A DNA stretch of 64,000 nt, from the NCBI GenBank assembly GCA_030018315.1, contig JASEGA010000007.1:1-64000 (forward strand). The letters are read 5' to 3'. The notes below the pieces were generated by a model, which did no database searches, was not told the DNA's origin, and was given only the letters and a program-made list of their open reading frames with translations. The stretch is from a bacterium. Its GTDB lineage: Bacteria > Hydrothermota > UBA3073 > JACQXS01 > JAGMCI01. The translations under genes and the position numbers were made by a program. Below, piece after piece: positions 33,136 through 41,116 of the stretch. The stretch's first letter is position 1. Each line of letters starts with the position of its first letter.

Positions 33136-34452
33136 ATGGAGAAGAGTTTAGTTATTAGCAGTGGTCCAGAAAATACTATTAATACCACACATTTCAAAAT
33201 TCATTACACTACAAGTGGGGGTGACTCTGTTACACCAGCATATGCGGAGTCTATAGCTGTGTATGCCGAACATGTGTGGGATGAACAGGTAACGAACTTG
33301 GGATATGAACCTCCTCTTCCTGACTATGGAAATGGAGGCGATGACCTCTACGATATTTATATTCAGGGAATAGGTGATGCAGGTTATGCGCAGCCGGAAG
33401 ACACGGCACCGGATACTCATCCCTATGAGGATGCGTATACCAGTTTTGTGGGTATAGGTGACATGCTTACAGATGATGAGAAAAAAATATTTCGTAGCCC
33501 ACAAGTTTCATCATTCCTGTCAGTTCAGTTACAGTATGTGGGAGACAGGATTTTGGCTTGAAAACACTGCTACTTGGATGGCGGATGTAATCTATAATGA
33601 CATAAATTTTTATGTCCAGTGGCATTTCAACACCGTTTTGGAGGATCCATTGGAAAACCCTGAACTTATGATAACGACATTTGTGTTTGGCGGGGATTAC
33701 CAGTATGCAGGTTGTATATGGCCGATGTTCCTGGAAGAATATAAGGATATAGCAATAATGAGGAGATGCTGGGAACAAATGGGAATCCACACAGGCTCAC
33801 ACACACTTGAAGATATGGACTATATCTTATCTACTATAGAATTTGTTAATGTCAGTAATGATACTTTCTATATAACATTCAATGGACAGGCTGGCTACTA
33901 CTGGAAAACTTATATTATCGGATATAACCCACCAAATAGTGATGAATACGAAATACCATTAGAAGATAATAGTCACACTAGCGAACCCTATAGAGTTACT
34001 GGTAGTTACAATCATTTTGTGCTTGTCCCAGTAGCAACTCACTGGTAAACATCTGCTAATCTTACTTTTAATTATACCGCAGATACTTCGGTAGTCGACA
34101 CGTTTCCCCCTGAAATTGTAGAGTTAATCTCTTCTACTTGTAGTACTTACTTAAACGATGGCATGGTTGACTTTATTTGGCATTCTTCAACAGATTACTT
34201 AAGTGGTATTGATTACTATGTTCTTCAATATGCATTAGACAATCAAAAGATGCCAATGCAAACATTACCGTTTATAATCTCTTGGGTCAGAAAATAGCAA
34301 CTCTTGTAAGTGGGGAAATTGAGGCAAGCTATCATACTGTAAGATGGGATGGTAAGGATAACTCTGGTAATAAGCTGGCGAGTGGAATCTATTTCTATAG
34401 ATTACAAGCGGGTGACTATACGGCAACAAAGAAGATGTATTTAATGCGATAG
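33136..34452 (+). pseudogene. Decayed secreted metalloprotease (MXAN_6640-type) with T9SS tail
   Basis: Three defects break this gene. The first part (33136-33490) reads TTHFKIHYTTSGGDSV, DDLYDIYIQ and so on, but lacks any signal peptide, so the 5' end is missing. The frame shifts at a run of seven A (33481-33487); the next frame gives VAHKFHHSCQFSYSMW and GFWLENTATWMADV, the family's HEFHH zinc site with E changed to K. An in-frame TAA at 34046 interrupts it, although the same frame continues (SANLTFNYTADTSVVDTFPP). A further shift or deletion near 34250 leads into a T9SS sorting domain (ITVYNLLGQKIATLV, WDGKDNSGNKLASGIYFYRLQ) ending at 34452. Confidence 0.8.
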
Positions 34453-34586
34453 CTTATTAATTAGACTATTTTACAAGCTTCTCTTGATTGCTTAAAAAGG
34501 ATGTTTTTTAATTTTTTAGCTCTATTAAGCTTTTCTATATATTTCCCTTCTGAAAATGTACTCTATCTAACAAAAGGCGTTTTAAC

Positions 34587-34615
34587 TTGACCCATTGCTA
34601 AATTTATAGTATAAT
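34587..34615 (+). promoter_or_regulatory. Promoter of the hycI-hypF operon
   Basis: TTGACC (34587-34592), a 17-nt spacer and TATAAT (34610-34615). The ATG at 34630 is 14 nt downstream, so the leader is about 7 nt and has no SD. Confidence 0.7.
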
Positions 34616-34629
34616 TTAAAGCTGTAATT

Positions 34630-37416
34630 ATGAAGAGATATAGAAAGCACTCCCAAAAGCTTGCTATTGTTCCCAGAATCCTGTGGATAGGCATTGGTAA
34701 TAAGCTAAAGGGCGATGATGGTGTCGGTCCCACATTCATAGGGCTACTGCGTAAATGTAAATCCCGCCCCTTTACAAAGGAGCGGGATAAATCTCGGCTC
34801 AAAAATATGGTATTATTTGACTGTGGTGAAGTACCTGAAAACTATTTATATCCGATAGTAAAAGCAAATCCAGATATAATTATAGTTGTGGACGCTGTCA
34901 ACTTTGGAGTTGAGCCCGGCACTATTAAGGTATTTAGTACTGATGAAATAGACTCTTATGGATTATCAACTCATACTCTTTCATTAGATTACTTTGTAAA
35001 GTGGATTAGGGATGAAAGTAGAGCTAAAATCTTTACACTCGGGATACAGGTCAAGTCGTGTAGGTTTGGAGAAAGACTTAGTAAACCAGTTGCAGAGGCT
35101 GTAAAGTTGATGGCAAAAGAAAAAATAGGTGCCGAAATAATACTTGAAGGAGTAGTGCAAGGGATTGGATTTAGGCCATTCTTACACAGGGTTGCAAAAA
35201 AGTTCTCACTAACGGGCTGGGTAAAAAATTTCTCAGGTGGAGTAAAAGTATGGGTTGAAGGTAATAAGATAGACATCCTGCTTTTCTACGACCACTTATT
35301 ACAAGAAGCGCCGCCACTTGCTACTATCAAAAACAGAACACTCGAGTTTAAGCCTGCTAAAGGAGTTAAAGGATTTAAAATAGAGCCAAGTGAGATGGTA
35401 AGTGGTAAATCCCGCACCTTTACAAAGGAGCGGGATAAATTTGTGCTTATCCCTCCAGATATATCTATTTGTGATGATTGTTTGCGAGAGCTTCAAACTC
35501 TAAAAGACCGTAGATATAGATACCCTTTCATAAACTGTACCAATTGCGGTCCTAGGTTTACAATTATACACGATATCCCATACGATAGATGTAAGACAAC
35601 GATGGCTGAGTTTGTAATGTGTAAGGACTGCGCAAACGAATACAAAGATATTGAGAACCGCAGGTATCATGCACAGCCAAATGCCTGTCCTAAATGTGGA
35701 CCTCAAGTAGAGTTAATTCAGAATCGGGGACAGTCCCCATTCGGGGACAGTCCCTATCCTACATGTGGAGATAAAGCAATAAAATTAGCTGTTAAGTTGC
35801 TAAAACATGGCAAAATTATAGCAGTCAAAGGGATAGGTGGTTTCCATCTATGTTGCGATGCAACAAATAAAGAAGCAGTGACGAGGCTGAGAAAAGCAAA
35901 AGCAAGAGAATTTAAGCCATTTGCAGTTATGTCAGCAGAAGTAGGACTTGTAAAAAAATACGCCTATGTGTCAAAGGATGAGGAGCGATTATTAAAGTCG
36001 GTTCAAAGGCCAATTGTGTTATTAAAGAAAAAAAAGAATAATCTTATCGCTCCATCAGTAGCACCTGAAAATGAATATATTGGAGCTATGCTTCCGTACA
36101 CTCCTTTACACTATTTAATAACTGAAGACTTATTGGCTATAGTAGATACAAGTGGTAACTTTAAAGATGAGCCACTGTTAATAGATAACTGTGAAGCAAT
36201 TACGAAACTATCGGGTATTGCAGATTACTTACTCGTTCATAACAGGAATATTTATTCAAGATGTGATGACTCGGTTGCTAAAGTTATAAATAACACACCT
36301 GTCATTTTCCGTAGGGCAAGAGGCTGGACTCCTTTACCGATAAAGCTGCCAACTAACGGACATTGTATTCTTGCAACTGGTGCAGAATTAAAGAATACTT
36401 TCTGTGTAACGAGAGATAATCTTGCTTTTGTATCACAACATATAGGCGATTTGAATAATCTTGAGACATATAAGTTTTATAAATCTACAATTGAGCACTT
36501 CAAGAAACTGTTCGGAATAGAGCCAAAAATCGTTGTACACGACTTGCACCCAGAATATTTATCTACTAAATATGCGTATAGTATACAGGATACAGAACAC
36601 AGGATACAGGTTCAACATCATTATGCTCATATTGCAAGTTGTATGGTAGAGAATGAAGTAGAGCCGCCAGTGATTGGGATAGCATTTGATGGTGTAGGCT
36701 ATGGAGTTGATGGTAAAGCGTGGGGGGGTGAGTTCTTAATTTGTGATTATAAAAAGTTTGATAGAATTGGGCACTTAAAATATATTCCGCTACCAGGAGG
36801 TGATAAGGCGGCGATTGAGCCGTGGAGGATGGCTGTTAGCTATCTCTGGAATGTATTTGGGGAGGATTGCGAAAGATTTATCAAAAGATGGAAAAACAGT
36901 AGGTTTATACTTCAAATGATTAAACAAGGTGTAAATTGTCCGTTGAGTTCAAGTATGGGTAGACTTTTTGATGCCATTTCAAGTTTACTTGGACTATGTG
37001 ATTTCAATACATACGAAGGTGAAGGTGCGATAAGACTTGAACAAGTGTGTAATCTAGAAGACTGCTGTCAAGTTCATCCATATAAATATGAAATAAAGGA
37101 TGGTGTTGTGGATGTATCACAAATGATGCGTGAGATAGTAAATACGAAATCCAACATATCTGAGATAGCTACACGCTTCCACTATACTATTGTTGATATA
37201 ACAAAAAGTTTTTGCTTGCAAATCCGTAAGAAATATAGTATAAACAAAGTAGCATTATCTGGAGGTGTATTCCAGAACAAGATTTTGACCGAGCTTGTAG
37301 TAAACATGCTTGAGACTGAAAATTTCATTGTCTACACGCATTTAAATGTACCTCCAAATGATGGGGGTATATCTTTAGGACAGGCAGCAGTAGCACAGGC
37401 GATAGCAAATGGGTAA
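34630..37416 (+). CDS. Hydrogenase maturation protease (HycI-type) fused to carbamoyltransferase HypF
   Basis: Residues 16-165 are a HycI/HyaD-type endopeptidase (ILWIGIGNKLKGDDGVGP; DAVNFGVEPGTIK with the metal aspartate; THTLSLDYFV). Residues 172-928 are HypF, which makes the cyanide ligands of [NiFe]-hydrogenase. Its parts in order are: acylphosphatase domain (VVQGIGFRPFLHRV), zinc fingers (CDDC, CTNCGPRFTI, CKDC, CPKCGP), YrdC-like domain (KGIGGFHLCCDATN, KPFAVMS), and Kae1-like domain (VQHHYAHIASC, GIAFDGVGYG, SGGVFQNKIL). Three palindromic elements (codons 43-54, 260-270, 365-375) and a heptamer repeat (about codon 652) add residues in frame between domains. No other hyp or hydrogenase genes are in the window. 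Confidence 0.92.
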   Translation: MKRYRKHSQKLAIVPRILWIGIGNKLKGDDGVGPTFIGLLRKCKSRPFTKERDKSRLKNMVLFDCGEVPENYLYPIVKANPDIIIVVDAVNFGVEPGTIKVFSTDEIDSYGLSTHTLSLDYFVKWIRDESRAKIFTLGIQVKSCRFGERLSKPVAEAVKLMAKEKIGAEIILEGVVQGIGFRPFLHRVAKKFSLTGWVKNFSGGVKVWVEGNKIDILLFYDHLLQEAPPLATIKNRTLEFKPAKGVKGFKIEPSEMVSGKSRTFTKERDKFVLIPPDISICDDCLRELQTLKDRRYRYPFINCTNCGPRFTIIHDIPYDRCKTTMAEFVMCKDCANEYKDIENRRYHAQPNACPKCGPQVELIQNRGQSPFGDSPYPTCGDKAIKLAVKLLKHGKIIAVKGIGGFHLCCDATNKEAVTRLRKAKAREFKPFAVMSAEVGLVKKYAYVSKDEERLLKSVQRPIVLLKKKKNNLIAPSVAPENEYIGAMLPYTPLHYLITEDLLAIVDTSGNFKDEPLLIDNCEAITKLSGIADYLLVHNRNIYSRCDDSVAKVINNTPVIFRRARGWTPLPIKLPTNGHCILATGAELKNTFCVTRDNLAFVSQHIGDLNNLETYKFYKSTIEHFKKLFGIEPKIVVHDLHPEYLSTKYAYSIQDTEHRIQVQHHYAHIASCMVENEVEPPVIGIAFDGVGYGVDGKAWGGEFLICDYKKFDRIGHLKYIPLPGGDKAAIEPWRMAVSYLWNVFGEDCERFIKRWKNSRFILQMIKQGVNCPLSSSMGRLFDAISSLLGLCDFNTYEGEGAIRLEQVCNLEDCCQVHPYKYEIKDGVVDVSQMMREIVNTKSNISEIATRFHYTIVDITKSFCLQIRKKYSINKVALSGGVFQNKILTELVVNMLETENFIVYTHLNVPPNDGGISLGQAAVAQAIANG
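34759..34792 (+). repeat. 34-nt in-frame palindromic element, copy 1 in hycI-hypF
   Basis: ATCCCGCCCCTTT, AC, AAAGGAGCGGGAT: 13-bp arms with one mismatch. It encodes KSRPFTKERDK inside the HycI domain and is identical to copy 2 at 33 of 34 positions. Confidence 0.9.
35407..35440 (+). repeat. 34-nt in-frame palindromic element, copy 2 in hycI-hypF
   Basis: ATCCCGCACCTTT, AC, AAAGGAGCGGGAT, read in the same frame as copy 1 to give KSRTFTKERDK. It lies in the linker between the acylphosphatase domain and the first HypF zinc finger. Confidence 0.9.
35724..35754 (+). repeat. Tandem GGGGACAGTCCC elements in hycI-hypF
   Basis: TCGGGGACAGTCCC occurs twice (35724-35737 and 35741-35754). Each copy is itself a palindrome around GGGACAGTCCC. 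Read in frame they add RGQSPFGDSP between the zinc fingers and the YrdC-like domain. Confidence 0.85.
36585..36612 (+). repeat. Heptamer repeat in hycI-hypF (4 units)
   Basis: ACAGGAT, ACAGAAC, ACAGGAT, ACAGGTT: four consecutive 7-nt units. They encode IQDTEHRIQ just before the conserved VQHHYAHIAS. Confidence 0.75.
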
Positions 37417-37795
37417 AATGAAAATTAAGATAGAAGCAGGAAAGGCTACAATGATAGGTGAGCTTAACAACTCTAAGACAGCCAAACTTATCTGGTCTGC
37501 TCTACCTATCAATGGGACTGTAAACACGTGGGGTGACGAAATCTATTTCACTATTCCAGTAACTACTCAGATTGAGAACCCCAAAACCATAGTTGAGTTA
37601 GGAGACATCGGCTATTGGCCAGATGGTCGTGCATTTTGTATATTCTTTGGCCCTACACCTATCAGCAGAGGGAATACAATTAAACCGGCGAGTGCTGTTT
37701 GTGTAGTTGGAAAGGTCATTGGTGACCCAAGTGAGTTTAAGAAAGTGAGTGATGGTGAAGTTATCACTTTAAGCAAAGTAGAGGCAAATTTATGA
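37409..37795 (+). CDS. Cyclophilin-like-fold protein (TM1367/DUF369 type)
   Basis: The 128-residue protein matches the small bacterial/archaeal cyclophilin-like family: TAKLIWSALPINGTVNTWGDEIYFTIPV, VELGDIGYWPDGRAFCIFFGPTPIS and VVGKVIGD. The fold resembles cyclophilin; peptidyl-prolyl isomerase activity is not established. The ATG at 37409 lies 8 nt inside the hypF end, and a second ATG at 37418 is equally possible. Its stop overlaps the purD start (ATGA), so these three genes are coupled. Confidence 0.85.
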   Translation: MGKMKIKIEAGKATMIGELNNSKTAKLIWSALPINGTVNTWGDEIYFTIPVTTQIENPKTIVELGDIGYWPDGRAFCIFFGPTPISRGNTIKPASAVCVVGKVIGDPSEFKKVSDGEVITLSKVEANL

Positions 37796-39054
37796 AAGTA
37801 CTTGTTGTAGGGGGGGGTGGCAGGGAGCATGCTATTGTTTGGAAGATTTCCAAGTCACCACTTGTGGATGAGCTCTACTCTGCACCCGGGAATGGCGGTA
37901 TTTTAGAGATTGCTGAATGTATCCAAATAGGGGCTGAAGATATTGGTGAACTTATTAAGTTTGCAAAGAATGTTGACCTTGTGATAGTGGGACCTGAAGC
38001 TCCTCTGGCTCTTGGTCTTGTTAATGAGCTGCCTAAAAATAGGGCATTTGGTCCTACTAAAGAGGGTGCTACAATAGAATCGGATAAATCGTTTGCTAAA
38101 GAGTTAATGAAAAAAGCTGGAATCCCGACTGCAGAATTTGAGATATTCAATGATATAGAAACAGCAAATTCTTTTGTAAAAACTGCTAAATATCCGATTG
38201 TGATAAAGGTAGCTGGACTAGCAGCTGGTAAGGGTGCATTCATTGTGAAGGATAAAAAAGAAGCTGCTGAGATATTGCAAAAAATAATGGTTGAAGAGAT
38301 ATTTGGTAGGTCAGGTAGCCAAGTTGTTATTGAAGAATACCTTGAAGGTGAGGAAGTTTCTGCAATCGCATTTACTGATGGTAAAGATTTCGTACCACTA
38401 CTTCCATGTCAAGACTATAAGAAACTACTTGACGGTGATAAAGGGCCGAATACCGGCGGTATTGGTGCTTATGCACCGGCAGTGCTGTCAAAAACGGATG
38501 TTGATAAAGTAATTGAGCAAGTTTTTGAGCCCTGTATATGGGGATTGCAGAAGGAGGGTGTAGTTTATAAAGGGATATTGTATGCAGGACTTATAATTAC
38601 TGAGAAAGGTACAAAAGTGCTTGAATTTAATTGTAGGTTTGGTGACCCTGAGACACAACCTGTCCTACCTTTACTTGAAAGTGATATAATGGAACCAATA
38701 CTTGCGACTATTGAAGGTAATCTGAAATCGGTATCACTTAAGTGGAAGCAAGACTTTGCTACCTGTGTAGTATTAGCATCAGAGGGGTATCCGGATAAGT
38801 ATGAAAAGGGTAAGGAAATAACAGGACTAAATAAGATACAAGATGTAATCATCTTTCATGCAGGGACTGAAAAAAAGGGAGATAGACTTTTTACTTCTGG
38901 GGGGAGGGTTCTTGGTGTAACAGGGGTTAGTAACTCATTAAAAGGGTCAATAGAAGCAGCATATAGGGAGATAAAGCATATTCATTTTGATGGAATGTAT
39001 TATAGGAAAGATATAGGGGAGAAGGGACTAAAGGTAAATTATAAATTTAAATAG
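37792..39054 (+). CDS. purD: Phosphoribosylamine-glycine ligase
   Basis: PurD joins glycine to phosphoribosylamine in purine synthesis. The 420-residue ATP-grasp enzyme has VLVVGGGGREHAIVWK at the start, LVIVGPEAPLALG near 64, the ATP-grasp KVAGLAAGKGAFIVKD near 144, CQDYKKLLDGDKGPNTGGIGAYAPA near 204, and EFNCRFGDPETQPVLP near 278. Length is normal. No other pur genes are nearby. Confidence 0.96.
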   Translation: MKVLVVGGGGREHAIVWKISKSPLVDELYSAPGNGGILEIAECIQIGAEDIGELIKFAKNVDLVIVGPEAPLALGLVNELPKNRAFGPTKEGATIESDKSFAKELMKKAGIPTAEFEIFNDIETANSFVKTAKYPIVIKVAGLAAGKGAFIVKDKKEAAEILQKIMVEEIFGRSGSQVVIEEYLEGEEVSAIAFTDGKDFVPLLPCQDYKKLLDGDKGPNTGGIGAYAPAVLSKTDVDKVIEQVFEPCIWGLQKEGVVYKGILYAGLIITEKGTKVLEFNCRFGDPETQPVLPLLESDIMEPILATIEGNLKSVSLKWKQDFATCVVLASEGYPDKYEKGKEITGLNKIQDVIIFHAGTEKKGDRLFTSGGRVLGVTGVSNSLKGSIEAAYREIKHIHFDGMYYRKDIGEKGLKVNYKFK

Positions 39055-39065
39055 GGGGTAGAATT

Positions 39066-39362
39066 ATGTCTACATTTGTTCTTATGACAAAGTTAGCTCC
39101 TGAAGTAACAAAACGAATAAAGGAGAGAGCCGCAATTGGGGAGCGGTGGCGTAGGATGGTAAAAGAGAAATGCCCTGGAGTGAAGTTCATATCTCACTAC
39201 GCATTACTCGGTCCTTATGACTTTCTCGATATCTATGAAGCACCAAATGAAGAGGTAGCGGCAAAGGTATCAATGATAAGTCTATCATTAGGGGCTACAA
39301 AGGCAGAGAGCTGGACTGCTATTCCTTATAAACGATTTGTTGAACTCACTGAGGAGATATAA
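39066..39362 (+). CDS. GYD-domain protein
   Basis: This 98-residue protein of the small GYD family has a ferredoxin-like dimeric alpha-beta fold: STFVLMTKLAPE, then HYALLGPYDFLDIYEAPNEEVAAKVS, in which GPYDF takes the place of the usual GxYD. The family's function is unknown. It follows purD by 11 nt with a GGGGG SD-like run before the ATG, so it may be cotranscribed. Confidence 0.85.
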   Translation: MSTFVLMTKLAPEVTKRIKERAAIGERWRRMVKEKCPGVKFISHYALLGPYDFLDIYEAPNEEVAAKVSMISLSLGATKAESWTAIPYKRFVELTEEI

Positions 39363-39368
39363 ACAGAA

Positions 39369-39403
39369 GCAGATAGTAGACAGTATATAGTATGAATTAT
39401 GAA
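39369..39403 (+). repeat. Heptamer repeat at the start of the next gene (5 units)
   Basis: GCAGATA, GTAGACA, GTATATA, GTATGAA, TTATGAA: five degenerate 7-nt units. The ATG of the gene at 39399 is inside the last unit and there is no SD. Confidence 0.65.
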
Positions 39404-40520
39404 TATTAAGGCGATAAGTGAGAAAAGAGTAAATGCTATAAAAGATTTGGCAAAAGCTGTATGGAAAAACTATTCACCTTATGAGTTGCAGCAAAGACTA
39501 CAATTGCTATGGGAGAAGCTAAGAAAAGATACGAGTATCAAATTTGTTCCACTATATGAGCTAAAAGAAGATGAGATACTTTCCTGTGCAATATTTGGGT
39601 CAGGAAGTTTCTTAACTGGCAGGAAAGAGTTAGAGATAGCAAGTGAAATTAAATCTTATTTAGGGTGGTCTCCCATTAAATACAAATTCATTGTCACAAA
39701 TAACGCCAAGTCTAACGCCAGAGCTGTATATGAAGAATTTAAAACCATATCGCTAAACTATGTTGAACTTGACTTTGCTACCTGGTATAGAAAAAATTAT
39801 AATCTCCAATCCCAATCCCCAATTAAAGAGACAAGATTCTTTTATCCGCCAGGCTCAATACCGCCACCCAAAAGTGAGATTGAAAAAAATTTTAATATAA
39901 GGAAAGAATTTGATAAGGAGATGAATAAGGCTATAATGGAATATGGCGACTTTCCAACCTCTATCTCCCTTAGAGGATATAATTTTCCACTATTTAAGGT
40001 GCTTATCCCAGAAGGCCATACGGTACTCATAGATGATACACATCCTGCTGATATGAGTTACATTAACTCTGACACTAATCTGCAACTTTATGCAGGCTGG
40101 CAGTCGGGTGCGACTTCTATGATGAAAGCTGACGGTCATTCAATGTATCGTGGTAGTTTGATTGCAATTGATTTACTTGATTCATTTGATGATTCACAAA
40201 AGGTAGATACAGGTATCTTGTATACACTTTCACCCGGAATAAAGGCGCCAAAGAATTGGTCACCAGTTGCAATCCAAGTTAATATGAAGCAGACTGAGGA
40301 CTACTTTTTTAATAGCCTAAAGGCAACAGGAATCTTTCCTTATTTATGGGGGATATCAGAACATCCAGTCGATGTTGAATACCAATCACTTAGTGGCAAA
40401 AGTGTGATTCTTAAACAGAGAGCTATCGTTGTTGGTGACAAGATAATGTGTGGCAAAAATGCATTTGGTCAAGCTATGGACGACCTCAAGCATATTAAAG
40501 AGATTTTGGAATTAATTTAA
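39399..40520 (+). CDS. Conserved protein of unknown function
   Basis: I do not recognise this 373-residue protein. It is soluble, with no signal peptide or membrane helix. Visible features are CAIFGSGSFLTGRKELEIASEIKSYLG-type alpha/beta sequence near 63-90, a stretch TRFFYPPGSIPPPKSE near 146, and a histidine/aspartate-rich centre (PEGHTVLIDDTHPADM near 206, MKADGHSMYRGS near 240) that could bind metal. A run NLQSQSPI near 135 is encoded by CCCCAAT-like repeats (39801-39824). The start lies inside a heptamer repeat, so the true start may be uncertain. amzA follows 9 nt downstream. Confidence 0.65.
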   Translation: MNIKAISEKRVNAIKDLAKAVWKNYSPYELQQRLQLLWEKLRKDTSIKFVPLYELKEDEILSCAIFGSGSFLTGRKELEIASEIKSYLGWSPIKYKFIVTNNAKSNARAVYEEFKTISLNYVELDFATWYRKNYNLQSQSPIKETRFFYPPGSIPPPKSEIEKNFNIRKEFDKEMNKAIMEYGDFPTSISLRGYNFPLFKVLIPEGHTVLIDDTHPADMSYINSDTNLQLYAGWQSGATSMMKADGHSMYRGSLIAIDLLDSFDDSQKVDTGILYTLSPGIKAPKNWSPVAIQVNMKQTEDYFFNSLKATGIFPYLWGISEHPVDVEYQSLSGKSVILKQRAIVVGDKIMCGKNAFGQAMDDLKHIKEILELI

Positions 40521-40529
40521 TAATAGCCT

Positions 40530-41108
40530 ATGTGGATTTTAGGGATTAGCTTTCTATTTTTAGATTATCCTGCTAAAATTAAAGTTACAAATAGCACGAT
40601 TGCATTAGTGCCAGTGGGTGAAGTTGATACGAATGTAATTAGTTTTCTTAAAGAATCGCTTCAAGCGAGATTTACAAGAAATGCGATTGTTGATTCTGGA
40701 TTTAAAATACCTGAATCTGCATACAATCCTAAGAGGGGACAATATCTATCAACTCCCATTGTTAAATTTATTTCTGATAGTATAAAGAATTATGAGAAAG
40801 TATTGGGTTTAATAGATGTAGATTTATATGTACCTGGGCTTAATTTTATATTTGGAGAGGCAGAGTCAATAGGAGGGAGGGTTGGGATAATATCACTTAC
40901 ACGGCTAAGACAGGAATTTTACAGTCTCCCAGTTGATACTAACCTCTTCTTTAAAAGGGCACTTAAAGAGGCAGTTCATGAGCTTGGTCATTTATATGGG
41001 CTATCGCATTGCAATAATTCCAAATGTGTTATGTATTTCTCAAATTCATTACTTGATACAGACCATAAAGGGGTAGATTTTTGTCAAAAATGTAGACATA
41101 AGTTATGA
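40530..41108 (+). CDS. amzA: Archaemetzincin-type zinc metalloprotease
   Basis: The 192-residue protein has the complete archaemetzincin signature HExxHxxGxxHC...C.M...CxxC: EAVHELGHLYGLSHC near 151, then KCVMYF and FCQKCRHKL at the C-terminus. The second cysteine cluster binds a structural zinc in this family. The upstream part (ALVPVGEVDTNVISFLKE, LGLIDVDLYVPGLNFIFGEA) matches the family's N-terminal half. The substrate is unknown. It is convergent with the C25 protease gene with only 8 nt between them. Confidence 0.93.
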   Translation: MWILGISFLFLDYPAKIKVTNSTIALVPVGEVDTNVISFLKESLQARFTRNAIVDSGFKIPESAYNPKRGQYLSTPIVKFISDSIKNYEKVLGLIDVDLYVPGLNFIFGEAESIGGRVGIISLTRLRQEFYSLPVDTNLFFKRALKEAVHELGHLYGLSHCNNSKCVMYFSNSLLDTDHKGVDFCQKCRHKL

Positions 41109-41116
41109 ACCATTTC

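Noticed and set aside
33458-34048. Independent gene of 196 codons
   Set aside because: Its first residues have no similarity, and the rest continues the metalloprotease from the preceding frame after a shift in A7.
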